A DNA stretch of 43,044 nt from Thermoplasmata archaeon (lineage in GTDB: Archaea > Thermoplasmatota > Thermoplasmata > Thermoplasmatales > Thermoplasmataceae). The notes under the pieces were generated by a model. It saw only the letters and a program-made list of their open reading frames with translations. It did no database searches and had not been told where the DNA came from. Shown here in pieces: positions 8,624-15,992 of this stretch. The position numbers were made by a program, and so were the translations under genes. Position 1 is the stretch's first letter; every line of letters begins with the position of its first letter. The stretch spans positions 1-43,044 of the forward strand of contig JAKAFX010000005.1 of the NCBI GenBank assembly GCA_021817735.1. Direction: 5' to 3'.

Positions 8624-8884
8624 TCAGTATTTTTCCAGTTTACGTTCAATCATCTTCAGAACTGTGCTCTTCCTAACGTCTGCTTCTAGGTCATAAATGA
8701 AACCCTTGTTCCAGGGTATCCGGGGATAACTGCCTTCCCTCCTCTCATACTTTATGTTCATGGATTTCAGGATATCAACGAGCCTTTCTTCGGAAAATTT
8801 GATCGCAGCATCCCTTGAAATCCTGCGACCCAGTCTTCTTGAGGATTTTGGGTTAAAATAATCTGAGTATAACGTTATCTTCAT
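8624..8884 (-). CDS. srp19: Signal recognition particle protein SRP19, 86 aa
   Basis: SRP19 binds the tips of helices 6 and 8 of 7S RNA and helps SRP54 join the particle for membrane targeting. The sequence has the family features: an opening YSDYFNPKSSRRLGRRIS block, then a short KYERREGSYPRIPW segment with a basic C-terminal helix. Length is typical of archaeal SRP19. Its ATG overlaps the stop of rps8e in an ATGA arrangement, so the two are translationally coupled. It ends 9 nt from the convergent priL stop. Confidence 0.93.
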   Translation of the reverse strand: MKITLYSDYFNPKSSRRLGRRISRDAAIKFSEERLVDILKSMNIKYERREGSYPRIPWNKGFIYDLEADVRKSTVLKMIERKLEKY

Positions 8885-9258
8885 ACAAGGACTGCGTTAA
8901 TGACCCCGTCCTGTCCTGGCCTGGAAGTAACCCTTGCATTTCCGGCCTCCGTGCTTATTATGGTACCCTTGCTAAGGATATTTCTCTGGACATGGTGCGG
9001 GTTTGCTGGATTTTCCTTGACTGTAATAATCTTGGTCGTGATCATCTTCTTTTCCTTGGGATCGTAAACATTGGCTATGTTTGACTCCATGAGAACAACC
9101 TTGGTATTGCTTCCAAAGCCTCTCTGAACCTTTCTCCTTACTGCACCGACTCTTGTGAGTGTGGGCTCTCTCCCAAGTTCATATCTACGCTTTATTCTAG
9201 ACTGTCTTCTCTTTCCCCCGGTATATTTCCTGGAGGCTTTGCCCATGAACGTTGTCAT
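8881..9258 (-). CDS. rps8e: 30S ribosomal protein S8e, 125 aa
   Basis: S8e is a small-subunit ribosomal protein found in archaea and eukaryotes. The family opening is clear (GKASRKYTGGKRR then RRYELGREPTLT), followed by the conserved RKVQRGFGSNTKVVLM and the C-terminal strands with VTSRPGQDG. Length is normal for the short archaeal form. A strong TATA box lies about 27 nt upstream and no Shine-Dalgarno site is evident, so the message is probably leaderless. It is the first gene of a two-gene unit with SRP19. Confidence 0.95.
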   Translation of the reverse strand: MTTFMGKASRKYTGGKRRQSRIKRRYELGREPTLTRVGAVRRKVQRGFGSNTKVVLMESNIANVYDPKEKKMITTKIITVKENPANPHHVQRNILSKGTIISTEAGNARVTSRPGQDGVINAVLV

Positions 9259-9281
9259 TCCTGTCTCGTATCAATAAGTGC

Positions 9282-9289
9282 TATATAAA
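9282..9289 (-). promoter_or_regulatory. TATA box of rps8e-srp19
   Basis: The minus strand reads TTTATATA here, followed by a start codon about 27 nt downstream at 9258. An A/T-rich run lies upstream of it. Confidence 0.6.
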
Positions 9290-9365
9290 AAAAATCGTGG
9301 TGTCTAAGTAGAAGTTGATTATCCATCGCCGGTTCCGCTCCTGTGTCCTTTGGTTTATTGATAGC

Positions 9366-9935
9366 CTACCCAGTAGAGCCAAGTTTTTCTCTGATATAGT
9401 AGCGACGTTCTGGATCCACTAGTACTGCTAAGTCATTTTCAGGATAGTATTTTTTTATCCTGTCTATGATGGCATTGTTAGGGCCCATCCAGGATATCTT
9501 TTCATACTCGTAGATCAGGTCAGAAATGAGAGCGTGCTTTGCCTTGAATATTGAGTCTGTCAGGTCAGAATTTACTTTCTCGGGATATTCCCAGAACGTC
9601 TCCAGGTAGCTGTTGATTGATTCCTCAATGACTTCAACCAGCTTGACCTTCACGCTCAAGTCTGCAGAGTTCATTGCCCTGTCCAGAAAACTCTGCTTTT
9701 CCTCATAGAAAGATGACAGATCAACGTCTAGATGTTCGATCCTGATACCATCAAGCGATTCGCCGTTGAATTTATTGATGGAGTCATGTTCCAAGGCGTT
9801 CGGGACGGTAATCCTGACAAGAACTGCTCTCTTTATCCCTGCTGACTGAAGGTATCGTTTCAGGCGCTCAAAATAAGCATGTTCCCCAATGTTCTTACTC
9901 TTGAGTGATGCACCTATTACCTTCATTAATACCAT
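9366..9935 (-). CDS. Unrecognised protein, 189 aa
   Basis: I do not recognise a family. The protein opens with a strand followed by a helix (KVIGASLKSKNIGEHAYFERLKR split by short loops). The segment AVLVRITVP follows, then a mostly helical, acidic C-terminal half with EKISWMGPN and a final strand LAVLVDPERRYYI. No metal or nucleotide motif is visible, and there is no signal peptide or membrane segment. Start is ATG at 9935, with a second in-frame ATG three codons later. It lies 12 nt after the other unknown gene (9948-10277) on the same strand, so the two are probably one operon. Codon use looks like its neighbours, so it is a real gene. Confidence 0.7.
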   Translation of the reverse strand: MVLMKVIGASLKSKNIGEHAYFERLKRYLQSAGIKRAVLVRITVPNALEHDSINKFNGESLDGIRIEHLDVDLSSFYEEKQSFLDRAMNSADLSVKVKLVEVIEESINSYLETFWEYPEKVNSDLTDSIFKAKHALISDLIYEYEKISWMGPNNAIIDRIKKYYPENDLAVLVDPERRYYIREKLGSTG

Positions 9936-9947
9936 CGGTGGCGGATA

Positions 9948-10277
9948 TTACCTATACTTACTGTAATCGTATACCAGATCGAGCAGTTTCTTCTCCATTG
10001 AGTTGTCAATAATGCCTTCGGACTTCTTCTTCACGATGTAGTCCTTTGCTTCCTTGACCCCCTGCTTTGAGGCTATGGCATATACGCTCCCCTTTATCTG
10101 TCCGCGTATGCTGTCTGGCAAGGACTCTACCGTTCTTGAAAGTATAAAGCTGAACTCGTCTATACGGCCCATATCCAGTTTCTTGATCCTGACTTCTGGT
10201 TTCTTTCTTTCCCGGTTCTGCATATCGGGCTTATATGGCTTGTAGGGACCGCGTCTCCTGAATCTTCCGTTATTCAT
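9948..10277 (-). CDS. Unrecognised small basic protein, 109 aa
   Basis: I do not recognise a family. The first ~30 residues are strongly basic and low in hydrophobics (FRRRGPYKPYKP then RERKKPEVRIKK), like a flexible nucleic-acid or ribosome-binding tail. The remaining ~75 residues look like a compact helical domain with evenly spaced hydrophobics (FSFILSRTVESLPDSIRGQI and later KKLLDLVYDYSKYR). It starts with ATG about 30 nt after a good TATA box and leads a probable two-gene operon with 9366-9935. An RNA- or DNA-associated role is a guess from charge only. Confidence 0.7.
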   Translation of the reverse strand: MNNGRFRRRGPYKPYKPDMQNRERKKPEVRIKKLDMGRIDEFSFILSRTVESLPDSIRGQIKGSVYAIASKQGVKEAKDYIVKKKSEGIIDNSMEKKLLDLVYDYSKYR

Positions 10278-10299
10278 TTTGTAATTGAGTAGTGGTTGA

Positions 10300-10313
10300 T
10301 ACTATTTATATAT
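10300..10313 (-). promoter_or_regulatory. TATA box of the 10277 operon
   Basis: The minus strand reads GAATATATAAATAG here, centred about 30 nt upstream of the ATG at 10277. It is one of the best TATA matches in the window. Confidence 0.55.
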
Positions 10314-10453
10314 TCTACAGACAAAAAATTGTGTGCGACTATTCATTACAGCAGTTACTCAATCTACCTTCTTTCCTATCAAGACCCACGACAATAAACC
10401 GAATCCTTTCCCAAGCTTTCTCCTCAACAGCGACTATCATATGCATTTTGCAA

Positions 10454-10469
10454 GGTTCCTATTGGAACC
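10454..10469. repeat. Perfect 6-bp hairpin in gene-free stretch
   Basis: GGTTCC and GGAACC pair perfectly across a TATT tetraloop. Its role is unknown. It could be part of a small RNA or the terminator of a transcript reading into the gap. Confidence 0.35.
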
Positions 10470-10816
10470 GGATAATCAGTGTGATTTCCTAATAAAGCGA
10501 TTTGGGATCGGTCGCTTGGCCGAACATACTGCCGTCATTCAGACTGAATGATCGAAGCTTTCCCAATATTCTCAGGATATTGTAAAATGCACCTCATGAT
10601 GGATATCTGCAGAAAGGGAGATCAGATTACTGCTTTAAGGATGTCTAGGATCAAACATCATTACAATTCTCCTTCATGGTTCAAAATTTCACGAACCGCA
10701 AATAGCGAGTTACAACCGAACTACAGTTGACGGCAAAATCAGATATCTGCGACCTGTATCCATCGAGAACCTCCATAATCCATAGATAATCCAGACAGAA
10801 GAATCGGTTTTTGCAG

Positions 10817-10832
10817 TGGTCTTAATAGACCA
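10817..10832. repeat. Perfect 6-bp hairpin in gene-free stretch
   Basis: TGGTCT and AGACCA pair perfectly across a TAAT tetraloop. It has the same architecture as the hairpin at 10454-10469 (6-bp stem, 4-nt AT loop) but an unrelated sequence. Confidence 0.35.
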
Positions 10833-11036
10833 TATGAAAGAACGAAGTGTTAGCGTGGACGCCGTTTGACGCAACAAAGAAAAAATAAATAAACCCTAAA
10901 ATCTCAGGAATTCTTAGAAATACAGGAGTTCTGTGCGTAAAATTGGACAGGCTGCCCATTTTGCGGTTGAATGACGTTTTGCCAATACAAATGATCGCAC
11001 GGCAGACTTTTCTCAACAAGACTGCAACATGCACTG

Positions 11037-11043
11037 TTTATTT
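11037..11043 (+). promoter_or_regulatory. TATA box of the DUF357 gene
   Basis: TTTATTT is centred 25 nt before the ATG at 11065, consistent with leaderless transcription. Confidence 0.5.
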
Positions 11044-11064
11044 GCTTTCACCTGATATGCCAGC

Positions 11065-11358
11065 ATGGAAGGAACAGGTTTGAAGGAGATCGTTGAGAAA
11101 TATCTTTCAGTTCAGGAGGAGGCCATCAACAAGATCAGGATCTCTGTTCCAGAGAAGTCTTTTCTTGAGACAGCAGCCAGTGATTACCTCTCCATGATAA
11201 GGAGCTATTTCTCAGACTCAAGGTACTTCTACGAGAAAGGAGATTATGCCAGAGCGCTGGCCTCCATAAACTACGCCTATGGGTGGCTGGACTCTGCTGT
11301 GAGGTTCGGATTGCTCGATGGCGGTTCTGATAACAGGTTATTCACCCTCTACAAATGA
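11065..11358 (+). CDS. DUF357 family protein, 97 aa
   Basis: This is a small all-helical archaeal protein of the DUF357 family. Its hallmark is the C-terminal segment YARALASINYAYGWLDSAVRFGLL, where aromatic and small residues alternate on a helical hairpin, and the motif is intact here (split by one turn). The first helix (about residues 4-30) is charged. No catalytic residues are known or visible, and the family has no established function. It stands alone with its own TATA box, upstream of the rps13 operon on the same strand. Confidence 0.85.
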   Translation: MEGTGLKEIVEKYLSVQEEAINKIRISVPEKSFLETAASDYLSMIRSYFSDSRYFYEKGDYARALASINYAYGWLDSAVRFGLLDGGSDNRLFTLYK

Positions 11359-11487
11359 CAGGATTCCCTGGGATCTCTTGTATTGAATGATATGCTACGG
11401 TGATCTAAGTAGATGTGCGGGACAGTTTTGCCTTTGAAAGCATGAAAAGGCGCCTCAAGGTACATCTGGAACAAACCTGTGATGAGC

Positions 11488-11497
11488 GATATATCTT
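11488..11497 (+). promoter_or_regulatory. TATA box of the rps13 operon
   Basis: GATATATCTT is centred about 64 nt before the rps13 ATG. Transcription would then start about 40 nt upstream of the gene, leaving room for the Shine-Dalgarno site GGTGGG at 11541-11546. This differs from the leaderless heads elsewhere in the window. Confidence 0.45.
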
Positions 11498-11556
11498 TTA
11501 ACCCGAAGGGCATTCCCTCTACTACTCGTTGAAAAAGCTAGGTGGGATTAAGTTTA

Positions 11557-12150
11557 ATGGCAAAGGAAGAAGAGAACAAGGCTGAGGCAGAAGTCAAGAA
11601 GCCTGTTAAGAAGACTAAAGTTGCGAAGGCGACCGAAGAGGCTAAAAAAGAGGAGCCAAAGGTAAAACCGAAGCCGAAAGAAAAGGCCGACTTCCTGTAC
11701 ATCGTGAGAATAGGGAATAAGGATCTCGATGGTGAAAGATCGGTTATACTGGCGCTTGCAGACCTCAAGGGCATAGGAATGAGGCTTGCGCAGATAATCG
11801 TCAGGAAACTCGCTTTAGATGGAAAGGCCAGACTGGGAGACCTTAGCGAAGAGACTATTGAAAAGATCAGAAACTTCGTTGAGAGTAAGGAATATGAGGG
11901 AATTCCAGAATGGGCCGTAAATCACAGGAATGATGTTACCACTGGCGCGGACCTTAATCTTGTTTCAAATGAACTGGAAATCCAGCTACAGGATGACCTG
12001 AACCTCATGAAGAAGGCACGCTCATACAAGGGAATAAGACATGAGACCGGTCACAAGGTGAGGGGACAGAGGACAAGATCGAATGGTCGCAGAGGACTTG
12101 CAATAGGAGTCATCAAGAAGAAGGAAGCACCCGGCCAAAAGCCGTCGTGA
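11557..12150 (+). CDS. rps13: 30S ribosomal protein S13, 197 aa
   Basis: S13 sits in the head of the small subunit and contacts the P-site tRNA and S19. The S13 core begins near residue 45 (DFLYIVRIGNKDLDG) and contains the helix-two-turns-helix segment LADLKGIGMRLAQIIVRKL. It ends in the basic tail GHKVRGQRTRSNGRRG. I chose ATG 11557, preceded by GGTGGG with 10-nt spacing, over an in-frame GTG at 11542 that overlaps that site. About 45 residues of lysine- and glutamate-rich sequence precede the core, longer than in most archaeal S13. It is the first gene of rps13-rps4-rps11-rpoD. Confidence 0.93.
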   Translation: MAKEEENKAEAEVKKPVKKTKVAKATEEAKKEEPKVKPKPKEKADFLYIVRIGNKDLDGERSVILALADLKGIGMRLAQIIVRKLALDGKARLGDLSEETIEKIRNFVESKEYEGIPEWAVNHRNDVTTGADLNLVSNELEIQLQDDLNLMKKARSYKGIRHETGHKVRGQRTRSNGRRGLAIGVIKKKEAPGQKPS

Positions 12151-12160
12151 GGGATAGAAA

Positions 12161-12784
12161 ATGGGAGATCCTAAATTTCAGAGAAAGACATATTCAACAC
12201 CCAGGCACCCTTGGGAAAAGACCAGAATTGATGAAGAGAGAGCCGTCCTATCGAAATACGGGCTTAAGAACAAGAGAGAACTGTGGAAAGCCCAGTCCAT
12301 CCTTGACTCGTATAGGACACAAGCCAGGTTTTTGCAGGCCCAACTCAGGACCGGAAATCAGGTATCACTCGCACAGTTCCAGATGATGATTAAGAAACTG
12401 AACAGATACCGGATCCTAGGAGAAAACGCCACTCTGGACGATGTCCTTTCACTTTCACTTGAGAGCATACTTGAAAGGAGGTTCCAGAATCTGGTTTATA
12501 GAAAGCATCTTGCCTCCACTCAGAAACAGGCCAGGCAGTTAATAACACACGGGCATATTCTTCTCAATGGAAGACGCGTGAGCATTCCCGGGCTAATGGT
12601 CGAAGCCACGGTTGAAGACTCAATTACCTATGATCCAAGTTCCATTCTTATTGATGAAGATCACCCACTGAGAAGGGCACTTGCAGGCGTGAAGGAATCT
12701 GCTGAGGAAGAGGTCCCTGCTGCTGAGTCGGCGTCTTCCGAGGAGGAAGAGAAAGCGGCTGAAGGAGATGAGAACACACAATGA
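12161..12784 (+). CDS. rps4: 30S ribosomal protein S4, 207 aa
   Basis: S4 is a primary 16S rRNA-binding protein that nucleates small-subunit assembly. It opens with the archaeal S4 start [18 protein letters not shown] and carries an S4 RNA-binding domain around residues 104-165 ([14 protein letters not shown] and later [13 protein letters not shown]). The C-terminus ends in about 30 mostly acidic, low-complexity residues ([16 protein letters not shown] at the end), beyond the usual fold. The start lies 10 nt after rps13, with AGGGA as a weak ribosome-binding site. Its stop overlaps the rps11 start by 4 nt (ATGA). Confidence 0.95.
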   Translation: MGDPKFQRKTYSTPRHPWEKTRIDEERAVLSKYGLKNKRELWKAQSILDSYRTQARFLQAQLRTGNQVSLAQFQMMIKKLNRYRILGENATLDDVLSLSLESILERRFQNLVYRKHLASTQKQARQLITHGHILLNGRRVSIPGLMVEATVEDSITYDPSSILIDEDHPLRRALAGVKESAEEEVPAAESASSEEEEKAAEGDENTQ

Positions 12785-13164
12785 ATAAGACTGGCATTGC
12801 CCATATTTTTGCCTCCCAGAACAACACACTGATTCTTGTTACAGATGTAACAGGAGCGGAAACCATCGCAAAGGCGACCGGAGGCATGGTAGTAAAGAAC
12901 GACAGGGATGAGGCGAGTCCATACGCAGCAATGAAGGCTGCAGACCTGGTTTCAGAGAAACTCAGGGAAAGGGAAATCACAGACCTCATCATTAAGGTAA
13001 GAGCACCTGGAGGAAACAAGTCTAAGATCCCTGGCCCTGGGGCACAGTCCGCCATAAGGGCTCTCTCTAGGGCAGGATTCAAGATTGTCAGAATCGAGGA
13101 AGTTACTCCAATACCGCACGACGGAACCAAGAAAAAAGGCGGAAAGAGGGGAAGGAGAGTTTAG
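12781..13164 (+). CDS. rps11: 30S ribosomal protein S11, 127 aa
   Basis: S11 lines the platform of the small subunit near the E site. The archaeal family pattern is clear: [23 protein letters not shown], then [17 protein letters not shown], the [15 protein letters not shown] block and the basic end [11 protein letters not shown]. Length is normal. The ATG overlaps the rps4 stop (ATGA), implying translational coupling, and rpoD begins 3 nt after the stop. This is the conserved archaeal order S13-S4-S11-rpoD. Confidence 0.96.
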   Translation: MNKTGIAHIFASQNNTLILVTDVTGAETIAKATGGMVVKNDRDEASPYAAMKAADLVSEKLREREITDLIIKVRAPGGNKSKIPGPGAQSAIRALSRAGFKIVRIEEVTPIPHDGTKKKGGKRGRRV

Positions 13165-13167
13165 AGA

Positions 13168-13989
13168 ATGGACTTGAAGGTTCTGGAATATTCTCCCCGT
13201 TTCATACGGTTCTCTGTGGAAGGAATAACGCCTGCAATAGCAAATTCTATCAGGAGAACCCTTGTTTCCGATATCCCAAAACTGGCTATAGACAAGGTCG
13301 TAATACACCATGGCCAGATCAGGGACAGGGAGGGAAATGTCTATGACTCGTCCCTTGCTCTTTTCGACGAGATGGTTGCCTTGAGGCTCTCGCTGGTTCC
13401 GATCGTTACGGATCTTAAGATGAATTTCAGGGACCAGTGCACATGTGAGGGAAAAGGATGCCCACTTTGTACGGTGAGCTATTCAGTCAACAAACTCGGA
13501 CCGGCAGTTGTCACTTCCGGAGATATCCAGGCTGTTTCCAACCCAGAACTGAAACCATCAGATCCTGACATCCCCATAGTCAAGCTGGGCCCGAAACAAG
13601 CTATGCTCGTCAGCGCAGATGCGGTTCTCGGCAGGGGGAAGCAGCATGCCAAATGGCAGGCTACCTCAGGCGTTTCATACAAGTATCACAGGGAGTTTGA
13701 AGTGGATAAACATTCTTTTCCCGAATGGAGTGCCATAAAGGAGAAGTGCCATAGATCAGTCTTGAAGGAAAACAGCAAGACTATTACTTTCACTGATGAT
13801 TTTCCATGCCGGCTCTTCAACAAATTGTTTGAGTCGGATGGCGTAAAGATCACTGAGGACGACACAAACTTCGTCTTCAAGTTTGAGACTGATGGTTCTC
13901 TTGATCCACTGGTTATACTAGACTACACATTCAAGAGGTTATCACAGAGACTTAACCTGCTGCATGAGAGTCTTGTGGGGAACGACTGA
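13168..13989 (+). CDS. rpoD: RNA polymerase subunit D, 273 aa
   Basis: RpoD is the archaeal equivalent of bacterial alpha / eukaryotic Rpb3 and pairs with RpoL to seed polymerase assembly. The dimerisation region includes [21 protein letters not shown] zinc-type loop C91-x-C93-x4-C98-x2-C101 ([11 protein letters not shown]) matches the Rpb3 zinc site. Domain 3 (about 150-220), which in many archaea holds a 4Fe-4S cluster, has only C194 and C214 here, so the cluster appears to be absent. It is the last gene of the S13 operon, 3 nt after rps11. The GGAGAG motif in the rps11 tail may serve as its ribosome-binding site. Confidence 0.95.
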   Translation: MDLKVLEYSPRFIRFSVEGITPAIANSIRRTLVSDIPKLAIDKVVIHHGQIRDREGNVYDSSLALFDEMVALRLSLVPIVTDLKMNFRDQCTCEGKGCPLCTVSYSVNKLGPAVVTSGDIQAVSNPELKPSDPDIPIVKLGPKQAMLVSADAVLGRGKQHAKWQATSGVSYKYHREFEVDKHSFPEWSAIKEKCHRSVLKENSKTITFTDDFPCRLFNKLFESDGVKITEDDTNFVFKFETDGSLDPLVILDYTFKRLSQRLNLLHESLVGND

Positions 13990-14001
13990 TCAGAGCGCAA
14001 A

Positions 14002-14010
14002 CTTTTATAC
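14002..14010 (+). promoter_or_regulatory. TATA-like element before the IMPase-family gene
   Basis: CTTTTATAC lies about 40 nt before the ATG at 14046 and about 55 nt before the alternative ATG at 14058. A second AT-rich element (AATTATAAAA, about 14023-14032) is closer to the start. Either could serve, so the exact promoter is uncertain. Confidence 0.35.
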
Positions 14011-14045
14011 AATTACCTGAAAATTATAAAACCATTGTTGCCATT

Positions 14046-14828
14046 ATGCGCGGTAGGATGAACCATCTCACTAGGATCCTGATTGACACTGGCAGATCGA
14101 TTCGCGAGGAATTAGACTCACGCAGAATGGAGCTTTCTCTTGGTAGCGACACTGGAATGGGAGCTGACGGTACACCCACGAAAAAGGCAGACAAGGTCGC
14201 AGAGGACATTTTCATCGAGGCGGTTATGTCCAATGATCTTCCATATAATATAATCAGTGAAGAGATTGGATTCATAGACAGGGGCTATGAGAGTAACTTG
14301 GTGGTGGATCCTGTGGATGGGACAACCAATCTGATTGCAGGCATCCCACTTTATGCCATATCAGTGGCTGTAATGAAGGATGACGTGAAATCGACGGATT
14401 ATGGCTTCATAATGAATCTGTCAAATGGCAATTATTATGAGGCTACCCCGGGGGAAGGCATAACCTTCAACGGCAAGCCTGTTTCCCGAAGAGATAGCAA
14501 GACGGGAATCTGCCTTCTCTCCATCTCGGGAGCGATTGATCCTATTGGCTCAAAACTTGTTGCGAGGAGCAGGAAGATAAGGGACCTTGGATGCACATCA
14601 CTGGAAATGGCCCTGGTATCAACAGGGGCTGCAGATGCAGTATGCCATCTTGGTGACAGAGGGGTTGTCCGCAATGTCGACGTAGCAGCGGGTGCGCTGA
14701 TGATCTGGGAATCTGGCGGAAAGATAATAGACCAGCATGGCAGGGAATTCAACATGGGCAGAGACCCTAAGGAGAGAAAGAACATGGTCGCGGCACGGGA
14801 TCACAACATTCTGGAGGGGTTGTTCTGA
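14046..14828 (+). CDS. Inositol-phosphatase family protein (IMPase/FBPase-like), 260 aa
   Basis: This is a metal-dependent, lithium-sensitive-type phosphatase. Archaeal members often hydrolyse both inositol phosphate and fructose 1,6-bisphosphate, so it may serve lipid headgroup synthesis, gluconeogenesis or both. The metal ligands are visible: SEE at 71-73, DPVDGTTN at 88-95, and the C-terminal NVDVAAG motif with its aspartate near 217. Length is standard. An internal ATG four codons in (14058) is a possible alternative start. The gene immediately precedes nadK, and its TGA shares bases with the nadK CTG start. The IMPase-NAD kinase pairing recalls archaea in which the two activities are fused or adjacent. 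Confidence 0.9.
   Translation: MRGRMNHLTRILIDTGRSIREELDSRRMELSLGSDTGMGADGTPTKKADKVAEDIFIEAVMSNDLPYNIISEEIGFIDRGYESNLVVDPVDGTTNLIAGIPLYAISVAVMKDDVKSTDYGFIMNLSNGNYYEATPGEGITFNGKPVSRRDSKTGICLLSISGAIDPIGSKLVARSRKIRDLGCTSLEMALVSTGAADAVCHLGDRGVVRNVDVAAGALMIWESGGKIIDQHGREFNMGRDPKERKNMVAARDHNILEGLF
14813..14817 (+). promoter_or_regulatory. Shine-Dalgarno site supporting the CTG start of nadK
   Basis: GGAGG lies 7 nt before CTG at 14825-14827 and matches the archaeal 16S 3' end. It is the only good ribosome-binding site in the region and fits no other start codon. Confidence 0.6.
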
Positions 14829-15643
14829 AGATTGGGTTTGTAATCAGAAGGGGGTGCGATAGATGCGCCAGGATAGTAAAGAGAATTCTGGAAATACTGC
14901 CCAGTGACTGGCAGGTCTGCCTGGATCCTGAAAGTGCGAGATTTCTCGATACCAAGGGGAAACCAATCGAGAAGATGGACGTCGACATGATCATTACAAT
15001 TGGAGGGGATGGAACAGTGCTAAGGACCCTTCAGGTCGCCCGTTGCCCTGTACTGGGGATCAACATGGGGGGGCTTGGATTTCTCTCTGAAGTTGAGATT
15101 GGTGATGTTGAAAGTACAATTTACAAGCTAATCCGTGGAGAGTACAGCATCGAGAGAAGCCTGAAGATGAGGGTTATGGTTAATGGGATGAGGCTGCCTG
15201 ACAGCGTCAATGAAGTCCTGGTTCATTCAAACAAGATATCGAAGATCAGAAGGTTCAGCATTTCAACCCGGAACAATTTCATCGACCTTACGGCTGCGGA
15301 TGGAGTTATAGTATCAACCCCGGTTGGTTCCACGTCATATTCCTTCAGCGCGGGAGGTCCCATAATTTATCCCACTCTCAAGGCCATGGTCATTTCGTAC
15401 CTGGCACCGTTCATTTCTAGATCCAGGTCAATTGTCGTACCACCGGAGGAGACGATACAGATCAAGATTATAGGGGCTGGCCAGGATTGTCTTCTTGCCA
15501 TTGACGGGCAGTACCAGCAGCAGGTTACCTCCAAGGATGAAATACTGGTGACTATATCGGAAAACAGCGCTGAGTTTGTCACCGTTGGTAATTCCTTCTT
15601 TGACAGAGTCAGGGAGAAACTGATAAAGAATGTGGTTAATTAG
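14825..15643 (+). CDS. nadK: NAD kinase, 272 aa, apparently starting at CTG
   Basis: NAD kinase phosphorylates NAD to NADP in the cytoplasm. The GGDG motif is at residues 60-63 (IITIGGDGTVLR), followed by NMGGLGFLSE and the conserved STPVGSTSYSFSAGGP block. The frame upstream of the first ATG (14975) encodes a typical N-terminal strand and helix (KIGFVIRRGCDRCARIVK), so that ATG would delete the start of the domain. From the TAA at 14768 to 14975 there is no in-frame ATG, GTG or TTG. CTG at 14825 gives MKIGFV, has GGAGG 7 nt upstream and overlaps the previous stop as CTGA. From there the length is normal for the family. The extreme N-terminus has an unusual C-x2-C pair. Confidence 0.88.
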   Translation: MKIGFVIRRGCDRCARIVKRILEILPSDWQVCLDPESARFLDTKGKPIEKMDVDMIITIGGDGTVLRTLQVARCPVLGINMGGLGFLSEVEIGDVESTIYKLIRGEYSIERSLKMRVMVNGMRLPDSVNEVLVHSNKISKIRRFSISTRNNFIDLTAADGVIVSTPVGSTSYSFSAGGPIIYPTLKAMVISYLAPFISRSRSIVVPPEETIQIKIIGAGQDCLLAIDGQYQQQVTSKDEILVTISENSAEFVTVGNSFFDRVREKLIKNVVN

Positions 15644-15992
15644 GGAGAAAATCCTGAGAATGATCATGGAGGCTTCCAAGGATACCTATCCAAGGGAGTT
15701 CGGGGCAATGCTCAAGGCCGAAAGCGGGGTGATCTACGAAATTGCGATCTTGCCCGGCACCATACAGGGGGACCGTCACACCATGTTCTGGATGTACATG
15801 AAGCCGGTGGATTTTTCCATAGTTGGAAGCGTGCACTCCCATCCCAACGGGATTACCCTCCCATCGGATCAGGATCTCCAAATGTTCTCCAACAACGGGC
15901 CGATCCACATAATAGTTGGATATCCCTACAACCTGCGGGACTTCAATGCCTATGACAGGGCAGGGAATCCGGTTGAACTCAAGGTAGTTTAA
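15630..15992 (+). CDS. JAMM/MPN+ metalloprotease, 120 aa
   Basis: This is a small zinc isopeptidase of the JAMM (MPN+) family. In archaea such proteins release ubiquitin-like SAMP modifiers from targets or process sulfur-carrier proteins. The signature is complete: E23, then H69-x-H71, seven residues, S79, two residues, D82 (VHSHPNGITLPSDQD). The domain is compact with no extra regions. The ATG overlaps the end of nadK by 14 nt, so the genes are cotranscribed. Its stop codon abuts the convergent citrate-synthase stop with no gap. The target cannot be told from the sequence. Confidence 0.9.
   Translation: MWLIREKILRMIMEASKDTYPREFGAMLKAESGVIYEIAILPGTIQGDRHTMFWMYMKPVDFSIVGSVHSHPNGITLPSDQDLQMFSNNGPIHIIVGYPYNLRDFNAYDRAGNPVELKVV

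Larger units (their letters stand above)
10320..11030. other. Long gene-free stretch with small hairpins
   Basis: I find no credible gene in these ~700 bp. The short open frames on both strands lack family resemblance, start signals and neighbour-like codon use. I looked for tRNA, RNase P RNA and SRP RNA hallmarks and saw none. Two perfect small hairpins stand out: GGTTCC-TATT-GGAACC at 10454-10469 and TGGTCT-TAAT-AGACCA at 10817-10832. An A-rich run lies at 10879-10893. It may be a decayed insertion or may hold an unannotated small RNA. Confidence 0.5.

Noticed and set aside
10292-10730. Three short overlapping plus-strand open frames
   Set aside because: They overlap each other in different frames, have no start signals and look like random translation of AT-rich DNA.
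10822-11034. 70-codon open frame on the minus strand in the gene-free gap
   Set aside because: Composition unlike neighbouring proteins, no start signal and no recognisable motif; likely chance.
11542-11556. GTG start for rps13 five codons upstream
   Set aside because: The GTG overlaps the Shine-Dalgarno site that serves ATG 11557.
14975-15643. NAD kinase beginning at the first ATG (14975)
   Set aside because: This would remove the first 50 residues, including the conserved N-terminal strand and helix, and there is no ribosome-binding site at that ATG.
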